Assembly: GCF_020687245.1 (NCBI RefSeq)
Contig: NZ_JAJEQG010000003.1
Span: 1-64,000 of the forward strand
Origin: Faecalibacterium longum CLA-AA-H243
GTDB taxonomy: Bacteria > Bacillota > Clostridia > Oscillospirales > Ruminococcaceae
Length of the DNA: 64,000 nucleotides
Reading direction: 5' to 3'
Position numbers and translations under genes: made by a program. Shown here in pieces: positions 48,468-59,275 of this stretch (position 1 is the stretch's first letter; each line of letters begins with the position of its first letter). A model generated the notes under the pieces. It did not search any database, was not told the DNA's origin, and saw nothing but the letters and a program-made list of their open reading frames with translations.

Positions 48468-50018
48468 GTGGACATCATTATCAAATCATCCATCCCCAAA
48501 CTTCGGGAGAAGCTGCTGGAGGCACTGCAGGCCGTCCTGCCCATCGCGGCCATCGTGCTGGTGCTCTGTTTCAGCATCGCCCCTGTTTCTCCGAGCATCC
48601 TGCTCTGCTTTCTGCTGGGCGCTGCCATGATCATCGTCGGCATCATGTTCTTCACTCTGGGTGCCGAGATGAGCATGACCCCCATGGGCGAGCGGGTCGG
48701 CTCCATGCTCACCCGAAGCCAGAACCTTTTTCTCATCATCGGCGTGGGTTTCCTGCTGGGCTTCCTTATCACCATCTCAGAGCCTGACTTACAGGTGCTT
48801 GCCAATCAGGTACCCTCCATCCCCAACATGACCCTCATCCTCTCGGTGGCTGCGGGCGTGGGCATCTTCCTCGTCATGGCCTTCCTGCGTATGCTGCTGG
48901 GCATCCCGCTGCCCCGGCTGCTGGTCATCTTTTACGCTGCCATCTTCCTTCTGGCTGCATTTGTGCCGAAAGAGTTTCTGGCCGTGGCCTTCGACTCCGG
49001 CGGCGTCACCACCGGCCCCATGACCGTCCCCTTCATCATGGCGCTGGGCGTCGGTGTGTCGGCCATCCGCTCCGACCGCCATGCAGCGGACGACAGCTTC
49101 GGCCTCGTAGCCCTCTGCTCCGTAGGTCCCATCCTCGCCGTCCTCATCCTCGGCATCGTCTTCAATGCCAGCGAGAGCAGCTACGTGCCGCCGGTCATCC
49201 CCGAAGTGGGCGACTCGGTGGAGCTGTGGCAGCTGTTCAGCGAGGGCCTGCCCACCTATCTGCACGAGATTGCCACTTCCCTGCTGCCCATCGTCGTGAT
49301 GTTCGGCATCTTCCAGCTCGCCGCCCTTCACATCGACCGGCGGACGCTGGGCCGCATCGGCGTAGGCCTCGTCTATACTTACATCGGCCTCGTGCTCTTC
49401 CTCACCGGGGCGAACATCGGCTTCATGCCCGCCGGCAACTACCTCGGTCAGGTCCTGGGCGGCCAGAGCAGCCGGTGGCTGCTCATCCCCATCGGGATGC
49501 TCATCGGCTACTTTATCGTCCGGGCCGAGCCGGCGGTCTATGTCCTCAACAAACAGGTCGAAGAAGTCACCGACGGTGCCATCTCCGCCGGGACGATGGG
49601 CGCGGCCCTCTCGGCCGGCGTTGCCCTCTCGGTGGGCCTTGCGATGGTGCGCGTCCTCACCGGCATCTCGATTCTGTGGTTCCTCATCCCGGGCTACCTC
49701 TTCGCCATCAGCATCTCCTTTGTGGTGCCGAAGCTCTACACCGCCATCGCCTTTGACGCCGGCGGCGTGGCCTCCGGTCCCATGACGGCCACCTTCCTGC
49801 TGCCGCTGGCGCAGGGTGCCTGCATCGCCGTAGGCGGCAACATCGTCACCGACGCCTTCGGCGTGGTGGCCATGGTCGCCATGACGCCCCTCATCACCGT
49901 CCAGCTCATGGGCCTTGTGGCCCAGCTCAAGACCCGCAAGGCCCGCAGCGCCCAGCCCCTGCTGGATACTGCCGCCCTGCTGGCCGAACTGCCGGACGAC
50001 GCCATCATCGAACTGTAA
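48468..50018 (+). CDS. Duplicated DUF1538 membrane protein
   Basis: A polytopic membrane protein of about 516 residues made of two DUF1538 halves: each contains the motif A-F-D-[SA]-GGV-[TA]-[TS]-GPM-T (AVAFDSGGVTTGPMT and AIAFDAGGVASGPMT), symmetrical around residue 260. DUF1538 proteins are thought to be transporters but no substrate is proven. Start is uncertain: GTG 48468 sits close behind GGGAAAGG; earlier codons precede the transcript start. The PII-like gene follows by 12 bp, strongly implying that the transporter is gated by it. Confidence 0.85.
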   Translation: MDIIIKSSIPKLREKLLEALQAVLPIAAIVLVLCFSIAPVSPSILLCFLLGAAMIIVGIMFFTLGAEMSMTPMGERVGSMLTRSQNLFLIIGVGFLLGFLITISEPDLQVLANQVPSIPNMTLILSVAAGVGIFLVMAFLRMLLGIPLPRLLVIFYAAIFLLAAFVPKEFLAVAFDSGGVTTGPMTVPFIMALGVGVSAIRSDRHAADDSFGLVALCSVGPILAVLILGIVFNASESSYVPPVIPEVGDSVELWQLFSEGLPTYLHEIATSLLPIVVMFGIFQLAALHIDRRTLGRIGVGLVYTYIGLVLFLTGANIGFMPAGNYLGQVLGGQSSRWLLIPIGMLIGYFIVRAEPAVYVLNKQVEEVTDGAISAGTMGAALSAGVALSVGLAMVRVLTGISILWFLIPGYLFAISISFVVPKLYTAIAFDAGGVASGPMTATFLLPLAQGACIAVGGNIVTDAFGVVAMVAMTPLITVQLMGLVAQLKTRKARSAQPLLDTAALLAELPDDAIIEL

Positions 50019-50030
50019 GGAGGCTTTGCC

Positions 50031-50705
50031 GTGAATACGCTTTACTGGCTGGTCACCATCACCGACCGCCCCACGACAGACGCCTTTCTGAAGCTGTATA
50101 AAAGCTTCGGCGTCGATGTCAGTCTGCGCACTGTGGGTGCCGGCACCGCCGTTCAGGAGACGCTTTCCACCCTCGGGCTGGAAAAGACCGAAAAAGCTGT
50201 GCTCTTTGCCATCATCACAGCGGACAGCTGGCCCCGCATCCAGAAAGCCTTGCGCCGCCAGATGCGCATTGATGTGCCGGGTACCGGCATTGCATTCATC
50301 GTCCCGGTAAGCAGCATCGGCGGCAAACGCGCCCTGCTGTTCCTCACCGAACACCAGACCCTTGAGCTGAAGGAGGAAAGCACCTTGAAAGATACCCGTT
50401 ACGACCTGCTGCTGGTCATCGCTAATCAGGGCTACACCGGCTCTATCATGGACGCGGCCCGGGCCGCAGGAGCCGGCGGCGGCACCGTCATCCACGCCAA
50501 AGGCACCGGCATGGAGGGCGCGGCCAGGTTCATGGGCATCGACCTCGTGAACGAAAAAGAGCTGGTGCTCATCGTCAGCCGCACTTCCGAGAAGAACGCC
50601 ATCATGAAAGCCATCATGGACAACGCCGACAAAAAGGCCGGCTCCATCGTCTTCTCGCTGCCCGTCACCGACACTGCCGGCCTGCGCCTGCTGGACGAAG
50701 AGTAA
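50031..50705 (+). CDS. Tandem PII-like signalling protein
   Basis: A 224-residue protein with two PII/GlnK-like ferredoxin-fold domains in tandem, 1-112 and 120-224. The second keeps the glycine-rich T/B-loop landmark AAGAGGGTVIHAKGTG; the first has GVDVSLRTVGAGTA at the equivalent place. Typical PII proteins are about 112 residues, so this is a fusion. GTG 50031 follows AAGGAGG. Co-transcribed with the DUF1538 membrane protein, which it probably regulates, as GlnK does AmtB. Ligand unknown. Confidence 0.85.
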   Translation: MNTLYWLVTITDRPTTDAFLKLYKSFGVDVSLRTVGAGTAVQETLSTLGLEKTEKAVLFAIITADSWPRIQKALRRQMRIDVPGTGIAFIVPVSSIGGKRALLFLTEHQTLELKEESTLKDTRYDLLLVIANQGYTGSIMDAARAAGAGGGTVIHAKGTGMEGAARFMGIDLVNEKELVLIVSRTSEKNAIMKAIMDNADKKAGSIVFSLPVTDTAGLRLLDEE

Positions 50706-50734
50706 AAAATCAAACTTTCATCTGTCAAATGAAC

Positions 50735-50777
50735 AAAAATCCACGCTCCGGCAGGCCGCCGGGCGTGGATTTTTTTA
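50735..50777 (+). terminator. Terminator of the DUF1538-PII operon
   Basis: AAAAATCCACGC (50735-50746) with GCGTGGATTTTTTT (50763-50777), enclosing a CCGGC/GCCGG inner stem. Confidence 0.9.
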
Positions 50778-50818
50778 CCGTTTTCCGGTATGATAGAAGG
50801 GATATGGGAGGAAACGCT

Positions 50819-51688
50819 ATGAATCAGAATCCGCACTGGAAGCAGCTTATCTGGAACTGGGCTTCCATCATCTTCGGCAACGCGCTCTACTCGCTGGCCG
50901 TTGCGCTGTTCCTCGAGCCGGCGGGCCTCATCACCGGCGGCGCGACCGGCATCGCACTGGCCATCGGGCGATTGACGGGCCTGCCCGTCTCGGGGCTGCT
51001 GTTCTTCATCAACCTCGCCATGCTGGTCTGGGGCTGGGTGGTCCTGGGCCGGGCCTTCGCCCTCAATACGCTGGCCAGCAGTGTTCTCAGCCCCGCCTTC
51101 CTCGCCCTGTTCGAGGGGATGGCGAATGGCCGGGTGCTGACGGAGGACATCTTCCTCTGCACCGTCTTTGCGGGCCTCGGCATCGGCGTCTCACTGGGCA
51201 TCGTCATCCGCTCCGGTGCATCCACCGGCGGCCTCGACATCCCGCCGCTGGTGCTCAACAAATGGTTCAAGCTGCCGGTGTCGGCCACCATGCTGGCTTT
51301 CGACATCATGGTCCTGCTGATGCAGGCTGTGTTCAGCCCGATGCCGCAGGTGCTGTACGGCATTGTGATGGTGCTCATCCACACCATCGTCATGGATAAG
51401 ATGCTGATGATGGGTGCCAGCCGCACCGAGGTAAAGATCATCAGCAGCCAGTCCGACGCCATCTGTGCCGCCATCCTCGAGCAGCTGGACCGGGGCGTGA
51501 CCATCCTCCACGGCGAGGGCGGCTACACCCACGAGTCCAGCGCCGTGCTTCTGAGCATCGTGTCCAACCGGGAACTGCCCCGGCTGGAAAAGCTGGCCCA
51601 CAGCATCGACCCCACCTGCTTCCTCATCGTGAGCCATGTCACCGAGGTCAGCGGCCGGGGCTTCTCGATGGATAAGGATTATTTGTAA
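50819..51688 (+). CDS. YitT-family membrane protein (DUF161/DUF2179)
   Basis: A 289-residue membrane protein: five or six helices in the N-terminal YitT/DUF161 part (GNALYSLAVALFLEPAGLIT; conserved ITGGATGIAL), then a cytoplasmic DUF2179 domain (LEQLDRGVTILHGEGGYTHE; FLIVSHVTEVSGRGF). Function of the family is unestablished. ATG 50819 with GGGAGG at 50806-50811. Confidence 0.92.
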   Translation: MNQNPHWKQLIWNWASIIFGNALYSLAVALFLEPAGLITGGATGIALAIGRLTGLPVSGLLFFINLAMLVWGWVVLGRAFALNTLASSVLSPAFLALFEGMANGRVLTEDIFLCTVFAGLGIGVSLGIVIRSGASTGGLDIPPLVLNKWFKLPVSATMLAFDIMVLLMQAVFSPMPQVLYGIVMVLIHTIVMDKMLMMGASRTEVKIISSQSDAICAAILEQLDRGVTILHGEGGYTHESSAVLLSIVSNRELPRLEKLAHSIDPTCFLIVSHVTEVSGRGFSMDKDYL

Positions 51689-51727
51689 AACAAAGGGGAA
51701 TGCCGAACGGCATTCCCCTTTGTTTTA
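51688..51727. terminator. Two-way terminator between yitT-like gene and cls
   Basis: AAAGGGGAATGCC-GAAC-GGCATTCCCCTTTGTTTT, with A-run on the left and T-run on the right; serves both convergent genes. Confidence 0.9.
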
Positions 51728-53341
51728 CAGTAATGGTGCAATAACTTTCAGTAAAATTCCTGCCAGATGGAGCAGCACTTTGCCCTCCCAGATGCTCTCC
51801 CGGGTGGGCTCGACGTCGCGGCAGAATTCCAGCGTCTTCTGGAAATCCTTCTCGATGGCGGGGATGCAGGCGGTATCCTTCATCCAGACCGCATTCTCGA
51901 AGTGGTGGTAGAGGCTGCGGTAGTCGAGGTTTATGGTACCCACCACGGCCTCGCTGTCGTCCACCACAAAGACCTTCGCGTGGACGAAACCGGGCAGCCA
52001 CTCGCTGATCTTCACGCCCGAGTCCAGCAGAGACTTGTAGTGCGTCTTCGCCAGCGCATAGGCGAACTTCTTATCCGGCACATGGGGCAGGATGAGGTGG
52101 ACGTCCACGCCCCGCTCTGCCGCGAACTTGAGGGCCGTTTCCAGCTCGCCGTCGAGGATGAGGTAGGGCGTCATGATGTGGATGTAGCGCTTGGCGCGGT
52201 TGAGCAGGTCGATATAGACCATCTCCCCCACCCGCTCACCGTCCAGCGGGCAATCGCCGTAAGGGGCCGCGAACCCCTTCGCCGGGACGGAGTGGGGCGG
52301 CACGGAGAGGAACTTCTCAAACTCCGGCTCCCGGAGGATGCTCCACATCTCGAGGAAGAGGATGGTCAGCGGTCGGACAGCCTCGCCTTCCAGCATGACG
52401 GCGGCGTCCTTCCAGCGGCCATACTTCTCGATGTGGTTGATGTACTCGTCGGCGAGGTTCACGCCGCCGGTAAAACCCACCTTGCCATCAATGACGAGAA
52501 TTTTCCGGTGGTCGCGGTAATTATAATGGGTCGAGACAAAGGGCTGCACCGGCGAGAACACCCGGCACTGGATGCCCAGCTTTTCGAGGCGGCTGGGGTA
52601 ATCCCGGGGCAGGGTGGTGAACTCGCAGGTGCCATCGTACATCACCCGGACGTCCACGCCCTCAGCGGCCTTGCGGGCCAGCACTTCGAGGATCTTGCCC
52701 CACATGAGGCCCTCGTCGATGATGAAGTACTCGAGGAAGATGTACTTCTCGGCCTTTTCCAGTTGGCGCAGCAGCTCTTCGAACTTGGCCTCGCCGCCGG
52801 GGAAGTAGGTAACTTCCGTGTTCCTGTAGACCGAGAAGCCGCCGCCCTTTCCGTGGAGATACCGCGCCAGCGAGGCCGCGCCGGGGTCGGCTTCGGCCAG
52901 CTCCTGGGCCGCAGCCAGTGGCTGGGGCTGTAAGCCCCGGGCCTCCTCAGTGAGGTGGGTCACCCGCTTTTTCAGGGCGTTGTGGCCGATGTTGCTCTTG
53001 ACGTAGAAAAACAGCGGTACGCCCACGACCGGCAGGATGGCGATGGTGACCATCCATGTGATCTTAGCACTGTTGTCCATCTCGCTGTTGAGGATGTAGA
53101 CCACCATGAAGGCCGACATGGCCACACTGCCGCCGAAGTAATGGGGCAGCAGTCCGCCGAACCACCGGAACACGCTCCACAGTACACCGACCTGCAACAG
53201 CATGAGCAGCAGCACCAGCCCGAAGCGGCTGAAAATCGCGTGGACGATGCCCTTCTGACCCTTTTTCAGGAGGCGGAGGCCGCCGTCCTCGAACTGCTGC
53301 ATCCTGTCTTTCATGTTCTGCTGAAGTTCTTCTTTTTTCAT
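51725..53341 (-). CDS. cls: Cardiolipin synthase, phospholipase D type
   Basis: Makes cardiolipin from phosphatidylglycerol at the membrane. The 538-residue protein has an amphipathic N-terminus, two membrane helices (about 38-110), and two HKD motifs: DHRKILVIDG and HAKVFVVDD. Its ATG overlaps the stop of the C39-like gene by 4 bp, so the two are one operon and translation is coupled. Upstream pathway gene pgsA is at 13798. Confidence 0.95.
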   Translation of the reverse strand: MKKEELQQNMKDRMQQFEDGGLRLLKKGQKGIVHAIFSRFGLVLLLMLLQVGVLWSVFRWFGGLLPHYFGGSVAMSAFMVVYILNSEMDNSAKITWMVTIAILPVVGVPLFFYVKSNIGHNALKKRVTHLTEEARGLQPQPLAAAQELAEADPGAASLARYLHGKGGGFSVYRNTEVTYFPGGEAKFEELLRQLEKAEKYIFLEYFIIDEGLMWGKILEVLARKAAEGVDVRVMYDGTCEFTTLPRDYPSRLEKLGIQCRVFSPVQPFVSTHYNYRDHRKILVIDGKVGFTGGVNLADEYINHIEKYGRWKDAAVMLEGEAVRPLTILFLEMWSILREPEFEKFLSVPPHSVPAKGFAAPYGDCPLDGERVGEMVYIDLLNRAKRYIHIMTPYLILDGELETALKFAAERGVDVHLILPHVPDKKFAYALAKTHYKSLLDSGVKISEWLPGFVHAKVFVVDDSEAVVGTINLDYRSLYHHFENAVWMKDTACIPAIEKDFQKTLEFCRDVEPTRESIWEGKVLLHLAGILLKVIAPLL

Positions 53342-53964
53342 GCTTCTCCTTTCGGGCGGAGGGTGACGGCGAACAGCCCCTGGGCCGCGTGGCAGTCCTC
53401 CACCAGCTGCTTCGGCTGCGGGCAGACGCCGTGGTCATGCCACGGGTCGTTGAACCAGTAGTTTTTGTCATCGTAGCCCACCAGCAGCAGGCAGTGCTCG
53501 TTGCACTTCCATGCAAAGTCGGTGCCATCGGCCAGCAGCCAGTGGTCGCGCTTTTCCGGCACGGGCTGGAAATCCAGCGTCGCCCAGAACACCACCGGCA
53601 TCCCGGCGTCGATATAAGAGCAAAGCTCTGCCGCCGTCTTGCCGCTCTCGTCCACGACTTCGAACCTGTCGGCTGCGCCCTCGTGCTCCAGAGCGCTGTT
53701 CAGGGCCTTGACGATACAGGGCGAATAGCAGCCGTAGCCGGTGTGGTCGTGGGGGTCGCCGGGGTAGACCTGCCACGGGTCAGGGCCGTAGAGTTTTCCG
53801 TCCTGTTCCCAGTAAGGGGCGTGGGGCAGGTCGCGGGCGATGAAGGTATCCGGGTCGATGTCGATGCCCACGGCCTGGAGCAGCATGACGCTGCTGATGC
53901 TCTCGCAGCCATTGACCCAGCGCTCAGTCTGGTCGATGTACGGGGCAGGAACGATTTTTTTCAT
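53338..53964 (-). CDS. C39-like papain-fold protein
   Basis: A 208-residue protein of the peptidase C39-like (Peptidase_C39_2) group, cysteine-protease fold. The catalytic pattern is present: Cys in WVNGCESISSVMLLQ, His in NEHCLLLVGYDD, and Asn/Asp in YWFNDPWHD. No signal peptide. ATG 53964 is chosen since GGGAGG precedes it by 7 nt; the codon before it is TTG. Directly upstream of and overlapping cls. Substrate unknown. Confidence 0.82.
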   Translation of the reverse strand: MKKIVPAPYIDQTERWVNGCESISSVMLLQAVGIDIDPDTFIARDLPHAPYWEQDGKLYGPDPWQVYPGDPHDHTGYGCYSPCIVKALNSALEHEGAADRFEVVDESGKTAAELCSYIDAGMPVVFWATLDFQPVPEKRDHWLLADGTDFAWKCNEHCLLLVGYDDKNYWFNDPWHDHGVCPQPKQLVEDCHAAQGLFAVTLRPKGEA

Positions 53965-54035
53965 CAAAATGCCTCCCAGCAGAGATTCGGCCCTGTCAAA
54001 ACAGAGCGAAGTGTGTTATTATGTAGGATAAGAAT

Positions 54036-54064
54036 ATTATACCCTACTCTGGGGATTTTTTCTA
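54036..54064 (-). promoter_or_regulatory. Promoter of the C39-cls operon
   Basis: Minus strand TAGAAA (54064-54059), 17-bp spacer, TATAAT (54041-54036). Confidence 0.6.
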
Positions 54065-54094
54065 CAACAATCGGCACGCGGAGGTTTTTGGAAC

Positions 54095-54724
54095 ATGAAT
54101 AATCTGATCATCGGCATCGCAGGCGGCTCCGGCAGCGGCAAGACCACACTGGCCTGTCGGCTCAAGGCACTTTTCGGGGAGGACGAGGTGCGTCTCATCT
54201 CCCACGACAGCTACTACAAGCGCCACGACGAGCTGCCCTTTGAAGAACGCTGCAAGCTGAACTACGACCACCCGGACGCCTTCGACAACGCCCTGCTCAT
54301 CTACCACTTACAGGAGCTGAAGGCAGGCCGCGCCATCGACTGCCCGGTGTACGACTACGCCGACCACAACCGCAGCAACGAGGTCCAGCACATCGAACCG
54401 GCCCCCGTCCTCATCGTGGAAGGCATCCTCCCCTTCGTGGAGCCGGAGCTGTGCGCCATGTTCGACTACAAAATTTTCGTGGACACCGATGCCGATGAGC
54501 GCATCCTGCGCCGTCTGGTGCGGGACGTCAAGGAGCGCGGCCGCTCCCTCGACAGCGTCATCAACCAGTACCTCACCACCGTCAAGCCCATGCATGAGGC
54601 TTTCGTTGAGCCCAGCAAGCGCAACGCTGACATCATCGTCCCCAACGGCGGCGAGAACACCACCGCCATCGAGATGCTGGCTCACCACATCCGCAGCCTC
54701 ATCGAGAAGGCAAATATGCTCTAA
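54095..54724 (+). CDS. udk: Uridine kinase
   Basis: Phosphorylates uridine/cytidine in pyrimidine salvage. The 209-residue protein has the P-loop [32 protein letters not shown] and VEGILPFVEPELCAMFDYKI. ATG 54095 follows GGAGG. The plus-strand promoter is not clear. A terminator follows. Confidence 0.97.
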   Translation: MNNLIIGIAGGSGSGKTTLACRLKALFGEDEVRLISHDSYYKRHDELPFEERCKLNYDHPDAFDNALLIYHLQELKAGRAIDCPVYDYADHNRSNEVQHIEPAPVLIVEGILPFVEPELCAMFDYKIFVDTDADERILRRLVRDVKERGRSLDSVINQYLTTVKPMHEAFVEPSKRNADIIVPNGGENTTAIEMLAHHIRSLIEKANML

Positions 54725-54740
54725 AAGCTTCTAATACAGC

Positions 54741-54777
54741 AAAAGCCGGAGCCCCCGCGGGGGCTCCGGCTTTTGTT
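54741..54777. terminator. Two-way terminator between udk and atpC
   Basis: AAAAGCCGGAGCCCCC (54741-54756) with GGGGGCTCCGGCTTTTG; A-run and T-run at opposite ends. Confidence 0.92.
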
Positions 54778-54784
54778 TCAGCTG

Positions 54785-55186
54785 TTACTCCTTGATGGAG
54801 GTGCGCACCAGCGCGCGCTTGAGGCGGGCCTGTGCCATCTCGTACTCGCGGCGGTCGAGGTCTTTGCGGGCCAGGATCTCTTCGGCGCGCTTTTTTGCGG
54901 CCTCGGCGCGGGTGTGGTCGATCTGCTCAGCCCACTCCCATGTGGTGGCTACCAGACGCACCTCACCGTCCAGCACGGTGAGCATCCCGCCCATGCAGGC
55001 GGCACGGCGGCGGCTGCCCTCGGCATCAACGATGTGGGCCTCGCCCATGCCCAGCGCGGTGCAGTAGTCGCCGTGCTTGGCCAGAATGGCAAGGTCACCG
55101 TCGATGGCGCGGCAGACCACACGCTCGGCCTGCCCTTCAAAGGCGCAGCCGTCCGGTGTGACCACCGTCAGATGAAAGGTCGTCAT
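54785..55186 (-). CDS. atpC: ATP synthase epsilon subunit
   Basis: Regulatory central-stalk subunit. The 133-residue protein has the beta-sandwich (TTFHLTVVTPDGCAFEGQAE) and a C-terminal helix pair (KRAEEILARKDLDRREYEMA). Last gene of the operon, 3 bp after atpD; terminator follows. Confidence 0.97.
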   Translation of the reverse strand: MTTFHLTVVTPDGCAFEGQAERVVCRAIDGDLAILAKHGDYCTALGMGEAHIVDAEGSRRRAACMGGMLTVLDGEVRLVATTWEWAEQIDHTRAEAAKKRAEEILARKDLDRREYEMAQARLKRALVRTSIKE

Positions 55187-55189
55187 GGT

Positions 55190-56587
<1,398 letters not shown>

Positions 56588-56605
56588 CTACAACTCCTTC
56601 TCTTA

Positions 56606-56738
56606 AACCTCTCCGTCATCGCTGCGCGATGCCACCTCCCCTACCGAGGGGAGGCCTTGGCATTCCGCAAAGCTTCATCTCTTCGCCAGAGGCTCCCCTA
56701 CCAGGGGAGCTGTCGAGCGATAGCGAGACTGAGAGGTT
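56606..56738. repeat. Complete palindromic mobile repeat (MITE-like) between atpG and atpD
   Basis: 133 bp bounded by inverted ends AACCTCTC (56606-56613) and GAGAGGTT (56731-56738). Inside are hairpins CTCCCCTACCGAGGGGAG and CTCCCCTACCAGGGGAG and the block AGCTGTCGAGCGATAGCGAG that is repeated at 10842. No coding capacity. It lies between two genes of an essential operon, with gene ends and ribosome-binding site intact. Confidence 0.8.
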
Positions 56739-56748
56739 GGTTCATTTT

Positions 56749-57597
56749 TTAATTTTCCGCACCAGCCACGATCTCGGTGATCTCCTGCGTGATGGCGGCC
56801 TGACGGGCGCGGTTGTAATACAGATTCAGATGCTCTATCATCTCGCCGGCATTCTTGGTGGCGGCATCCATGGCGGTGCGGCGGGCGGCCAGCTCACTGG
56901 CCACGCTCTCGCACACGGCGCCGTAGAGGACACCAGCCACATACTCGGGGATGATAGCGCCGAACACTTCCTCGCAACTGGGTTTGTACAGGATCTGGCT
57001 CCGACGGGCCTCAGCCTTCTGGGCCTCGGTGGGCTCGATGGTCAGGGGCAGCACCTCGAGGGTGGTGGCCGTCTGGGTCATCATGGAGTCAAAGCGGGTG
57101 TAGCAGAGCTTCACCGCGTCGTACTCGCCCTTGAGGAAGCCTTCCGTTATCTGGTGGGACAGGGTGAAGCACTCGCTCACCGACACATCCGCCGCCATCA
57201 GCACCTCGGGGGTGAAGAGGCCGGCCCCGTGGTGGGCGAAATACTCTGCGGAGCGCTTGCCGATGGGCAGCACGGTGACGGGGCCTTCGGCGGCGTCGGC
57301 CTGCTTGAACACATTGGCGTTATAGCCGCCGGCCAGGCCGCGGTCGCCCGCGATGACTACCAGCAGAGTCCGCTTGATGTCGTCCCGGCGCAGATAGGGA
57401 TTGCGGGCGCGGGGGTCTGCCGCCGCTATCTTGGTCAGCGATTCGTACAGCGTCTCAAAGTAGGGGCGGCTGTGCTCCACCCGCTCCTTGGCACGGCGCA
57501 TTTTGGAGGAAGCCACCAGCTCCATAGCCTTGGTGATCTGCATGGTACTCTCTACGCTTTTGATGCGCAGCTTGATGTCCTTCATGGAACCTGCCAT
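56749..57597 (-). CDS. atpG: ATP synthase gamma subunit
   Basis: Central rotor stalk. The 282-residue protein has the N-terminal coiled helix (MKDIKLRIKSVESTMQITKA) and C-terminal ENLYYNRARQAAITQEITEI-type helix (LNLYYNRARQAAITQEI). 19 bp after atpA; a repeat follows before atpD. Confidence 0.97.
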   Translation of the reverse strand: MAGSMKDIKLRIKSVESTMQITKAMELVASSKMRRAKERVEHSRPYFETLYESLTKIAAADPRARNPYLRRDDIKRTLLVVIAGDRGLAGGYNANVFKQADAAEGPVTVLPIGKRSAEYFAHHGAGLFTPEVLMAADVSVSECFTLSHQITEGFLKGEYDAVKLCYTRFDSMMTQTATTLEVLPLTIEPTEAQKAEARRSQILYKPSCEEVFGAIIPEYVAGVLYGAVCESVASELAARRTAMDAATKNAGEMIEHLNLYYNRARQAAITQEITEIVAGAEN

Positions 57598-57616
57598 GCG
57601 TTACGCCTCCTTCCTG

Positions 57617-59137
57617 TCAGTGTGCCTTGATAAAGTTCTCGGTGTAAGCGGACAGCACACCCTTCAGAGCTTCCTCGGCGTCCTTTTCCAGCTTGCCGGT
57701 GGTGCGGATGGTCTCCATCACGGAAGCACCGGCTGCGTCGGTATCGAGATACTCGTACAGGCCCTTCTCGTACTCGGCCACGGCAGGCACCTTGATGTTC
57801 ACGAGGTAGTCGTGGATGGTCGCGTAGAGGATGGCCACCTGCTTTTCGACCGCAACGGGAGCGGAGCGGTTCTGCTTGAGCACCTCAACGATGCGCTCGC
57901 CCTGTGCCAGACGGGCCTTGGTGTCGGCGTCCAGGTCGGAGCCGAACTGCGCGAAGGACTGCAGCTCACGGTACTGAGAATAAATCAGCTTCAAAGTACC
58001 GGCGACCTTCTTCATGGCCTTGATCTGGGCGTTGCCGCCGACACGGGAGACCGAGATGCCGGGGTTGACGGCCGGCATGACGCCCGAGTGGAACAGCTCC
58101 GTCTCAAGGAAGATCTGGCCGTCGGTGATGGAGATGACGTTCGTGGGGATGTAGGCGGACACATCGCCCGCCTGCGTCTCGATGATGGGCAGTGCCGTCA
58201 GGCTGCCGCCGCCCAGCTCGTCGGAGAGCTTGGCCGCGCGTTCCAGCAGACGGGAGTGCAGATAGAAGACGTCGCCGGGGTAAGCCTCACGTCCCGGAGG
58301 ACGGCGGATCAGCAGCGACAGGGCGCGGTAAGCGACAGCGTGCTTGGACAGGTCGTCGTAGATGATAAGGACGTGCTTGCCCTTGTGCATGAAGTATTCG
58401 CCCATGGCGCAGCCGGAGTAGGGAGCGATATACTGCAGGGGCGACAGCTCGGATGCCGTTGCCGACACCACGATGGTGTAGCTCATGGCACCGGCCTCGG
58501 TGAGGCTCTGCACGAGGTTTGCCACGGTAGAGCGCTTCTGGCCGATGGCGACGTAGATGCAGATGACGTCCTTGCCCTTCTGGTTGATGATGGTATCGGA
58601 CGCGATGGTGGTCTTGCCGGTCTGGCGGTCGCCGATGATCAGCTCACGCTGGCCGCGGCCGATGGGGATCATGGAGTCGATGGCCTTGATGCCGGTCTGC
58701 AGCGGCTCCTTGACGGGCTGGCGCTCGATGATGCCGGGAGCAGGGCTCTCGATGGGGCGGAACTCCGTCGTCTCGATGGGGCCTGCACCGTCGATGGGCT
58801 GGCCCAGTGCGTTGACGACACGGCCGATCAGTGCCTCGCCCACAGGGACGGACACGACCTTGCCGGTGCGCTTGACGGTGCTGCCCTCTTTGATTCCGAC
58901 GTCAGAGCCCAGCAGAACGATGGAGACGGTGTTCTCCTCGAGGTTCTGGGCCATGCCGTACTCGCCGTTCTCAAACTGGAGCAGCTCGCCTGCCATGCAC
59001 TTTTCCAGACCGCTGGCGCGGGCGATGCCGTCGCCCACCAGAATGACCGTGCCGACCTCGCTCTGCTCGATGACATTTTCGTAATGCTTGATCTGAGCAC
59101 GGATGATCTTGGAGATCTCTTCAGGTTTCAGTTGCAT
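57617..59137 (-). CDS. atpA: ATP synthase alpha subunit
   Basis: Non-catalytic nucleotide-binding subunit of F1, 506 residues. Walker A is [28 protein letters not shown] and the C-terminal [14 protein letters not shown] [19 protein letters not shown] are present. Start ATG 59137 with a weak GGTGAAG; an upstream in-frame codon is inside the repeat-like gap. Confidence 0.98.
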   Translation of the reverse strand: MQLKPEEISKIIRAQIKHYENVIEQSEVGTVILVGDGIARASGLEKCMAGELLQFENGEYGMAQNLEENTVSIVLLGSDVGIKEGSTVKRTGKVVSVPVGEALIGRVVNALGQPIDGAGPIETTEFRPIESPAPGIIERQPVKEPLQTGIKAIDSMIPIGRGQRELIIGDRQTGKTTIASDTIINQKGKDVICIYVAIGQKRSTVANLVQSLTEAGAMSYTIVVSATASELSPLQYIAPYSGCAMGEYFMHKGKHVLIIYDDLSKHAVAYRALSLLIRRPPGREAYPGDVFYLHSRLLERAAKLSDELGGGSLTALPIIETQAGDVSAYIPTNVISITDGQIFLETELFHSGVMPAVNPGISVSRVGGNAQIKAMKKVAGTLKLIYSQYRELQSFAQFGSDLDADTKARLAQGERIVEVLKQNRSAPVAVEKQVAILYATIHDYLVNIKVPAVAEYEKGLYEYLDTDAAGASVMETIRTTGKLEKDAEEALKGVLSAYTENFIKAH

Positions 59138-59181
59138 TGTTGTGTCTTCACCACTCAATTCTTTGTAAACTTTCGGGTGGA

Positions 59182-59205
59182 TAGCCCTCTCAGGCACTTC
59201 GGTCC
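59182..59205. repeat. Fragment of a dispersed repeat between atpH and atpA
   Basis: TAGCCCTCTCAGGC followed by TTCGG; reverse complement of the end of the repeat at 21857-22013. It is in the 138-bp gap that separates atpH and atpA. Confidence 0.45.
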
Positions 59206-59275
59206 AGCTTTGCCTTCTCGCCTTGCGGCTCCGAGAGCAGCCGGGCTTCGCGTTTACCCGAGGGCTTCGTATTCG

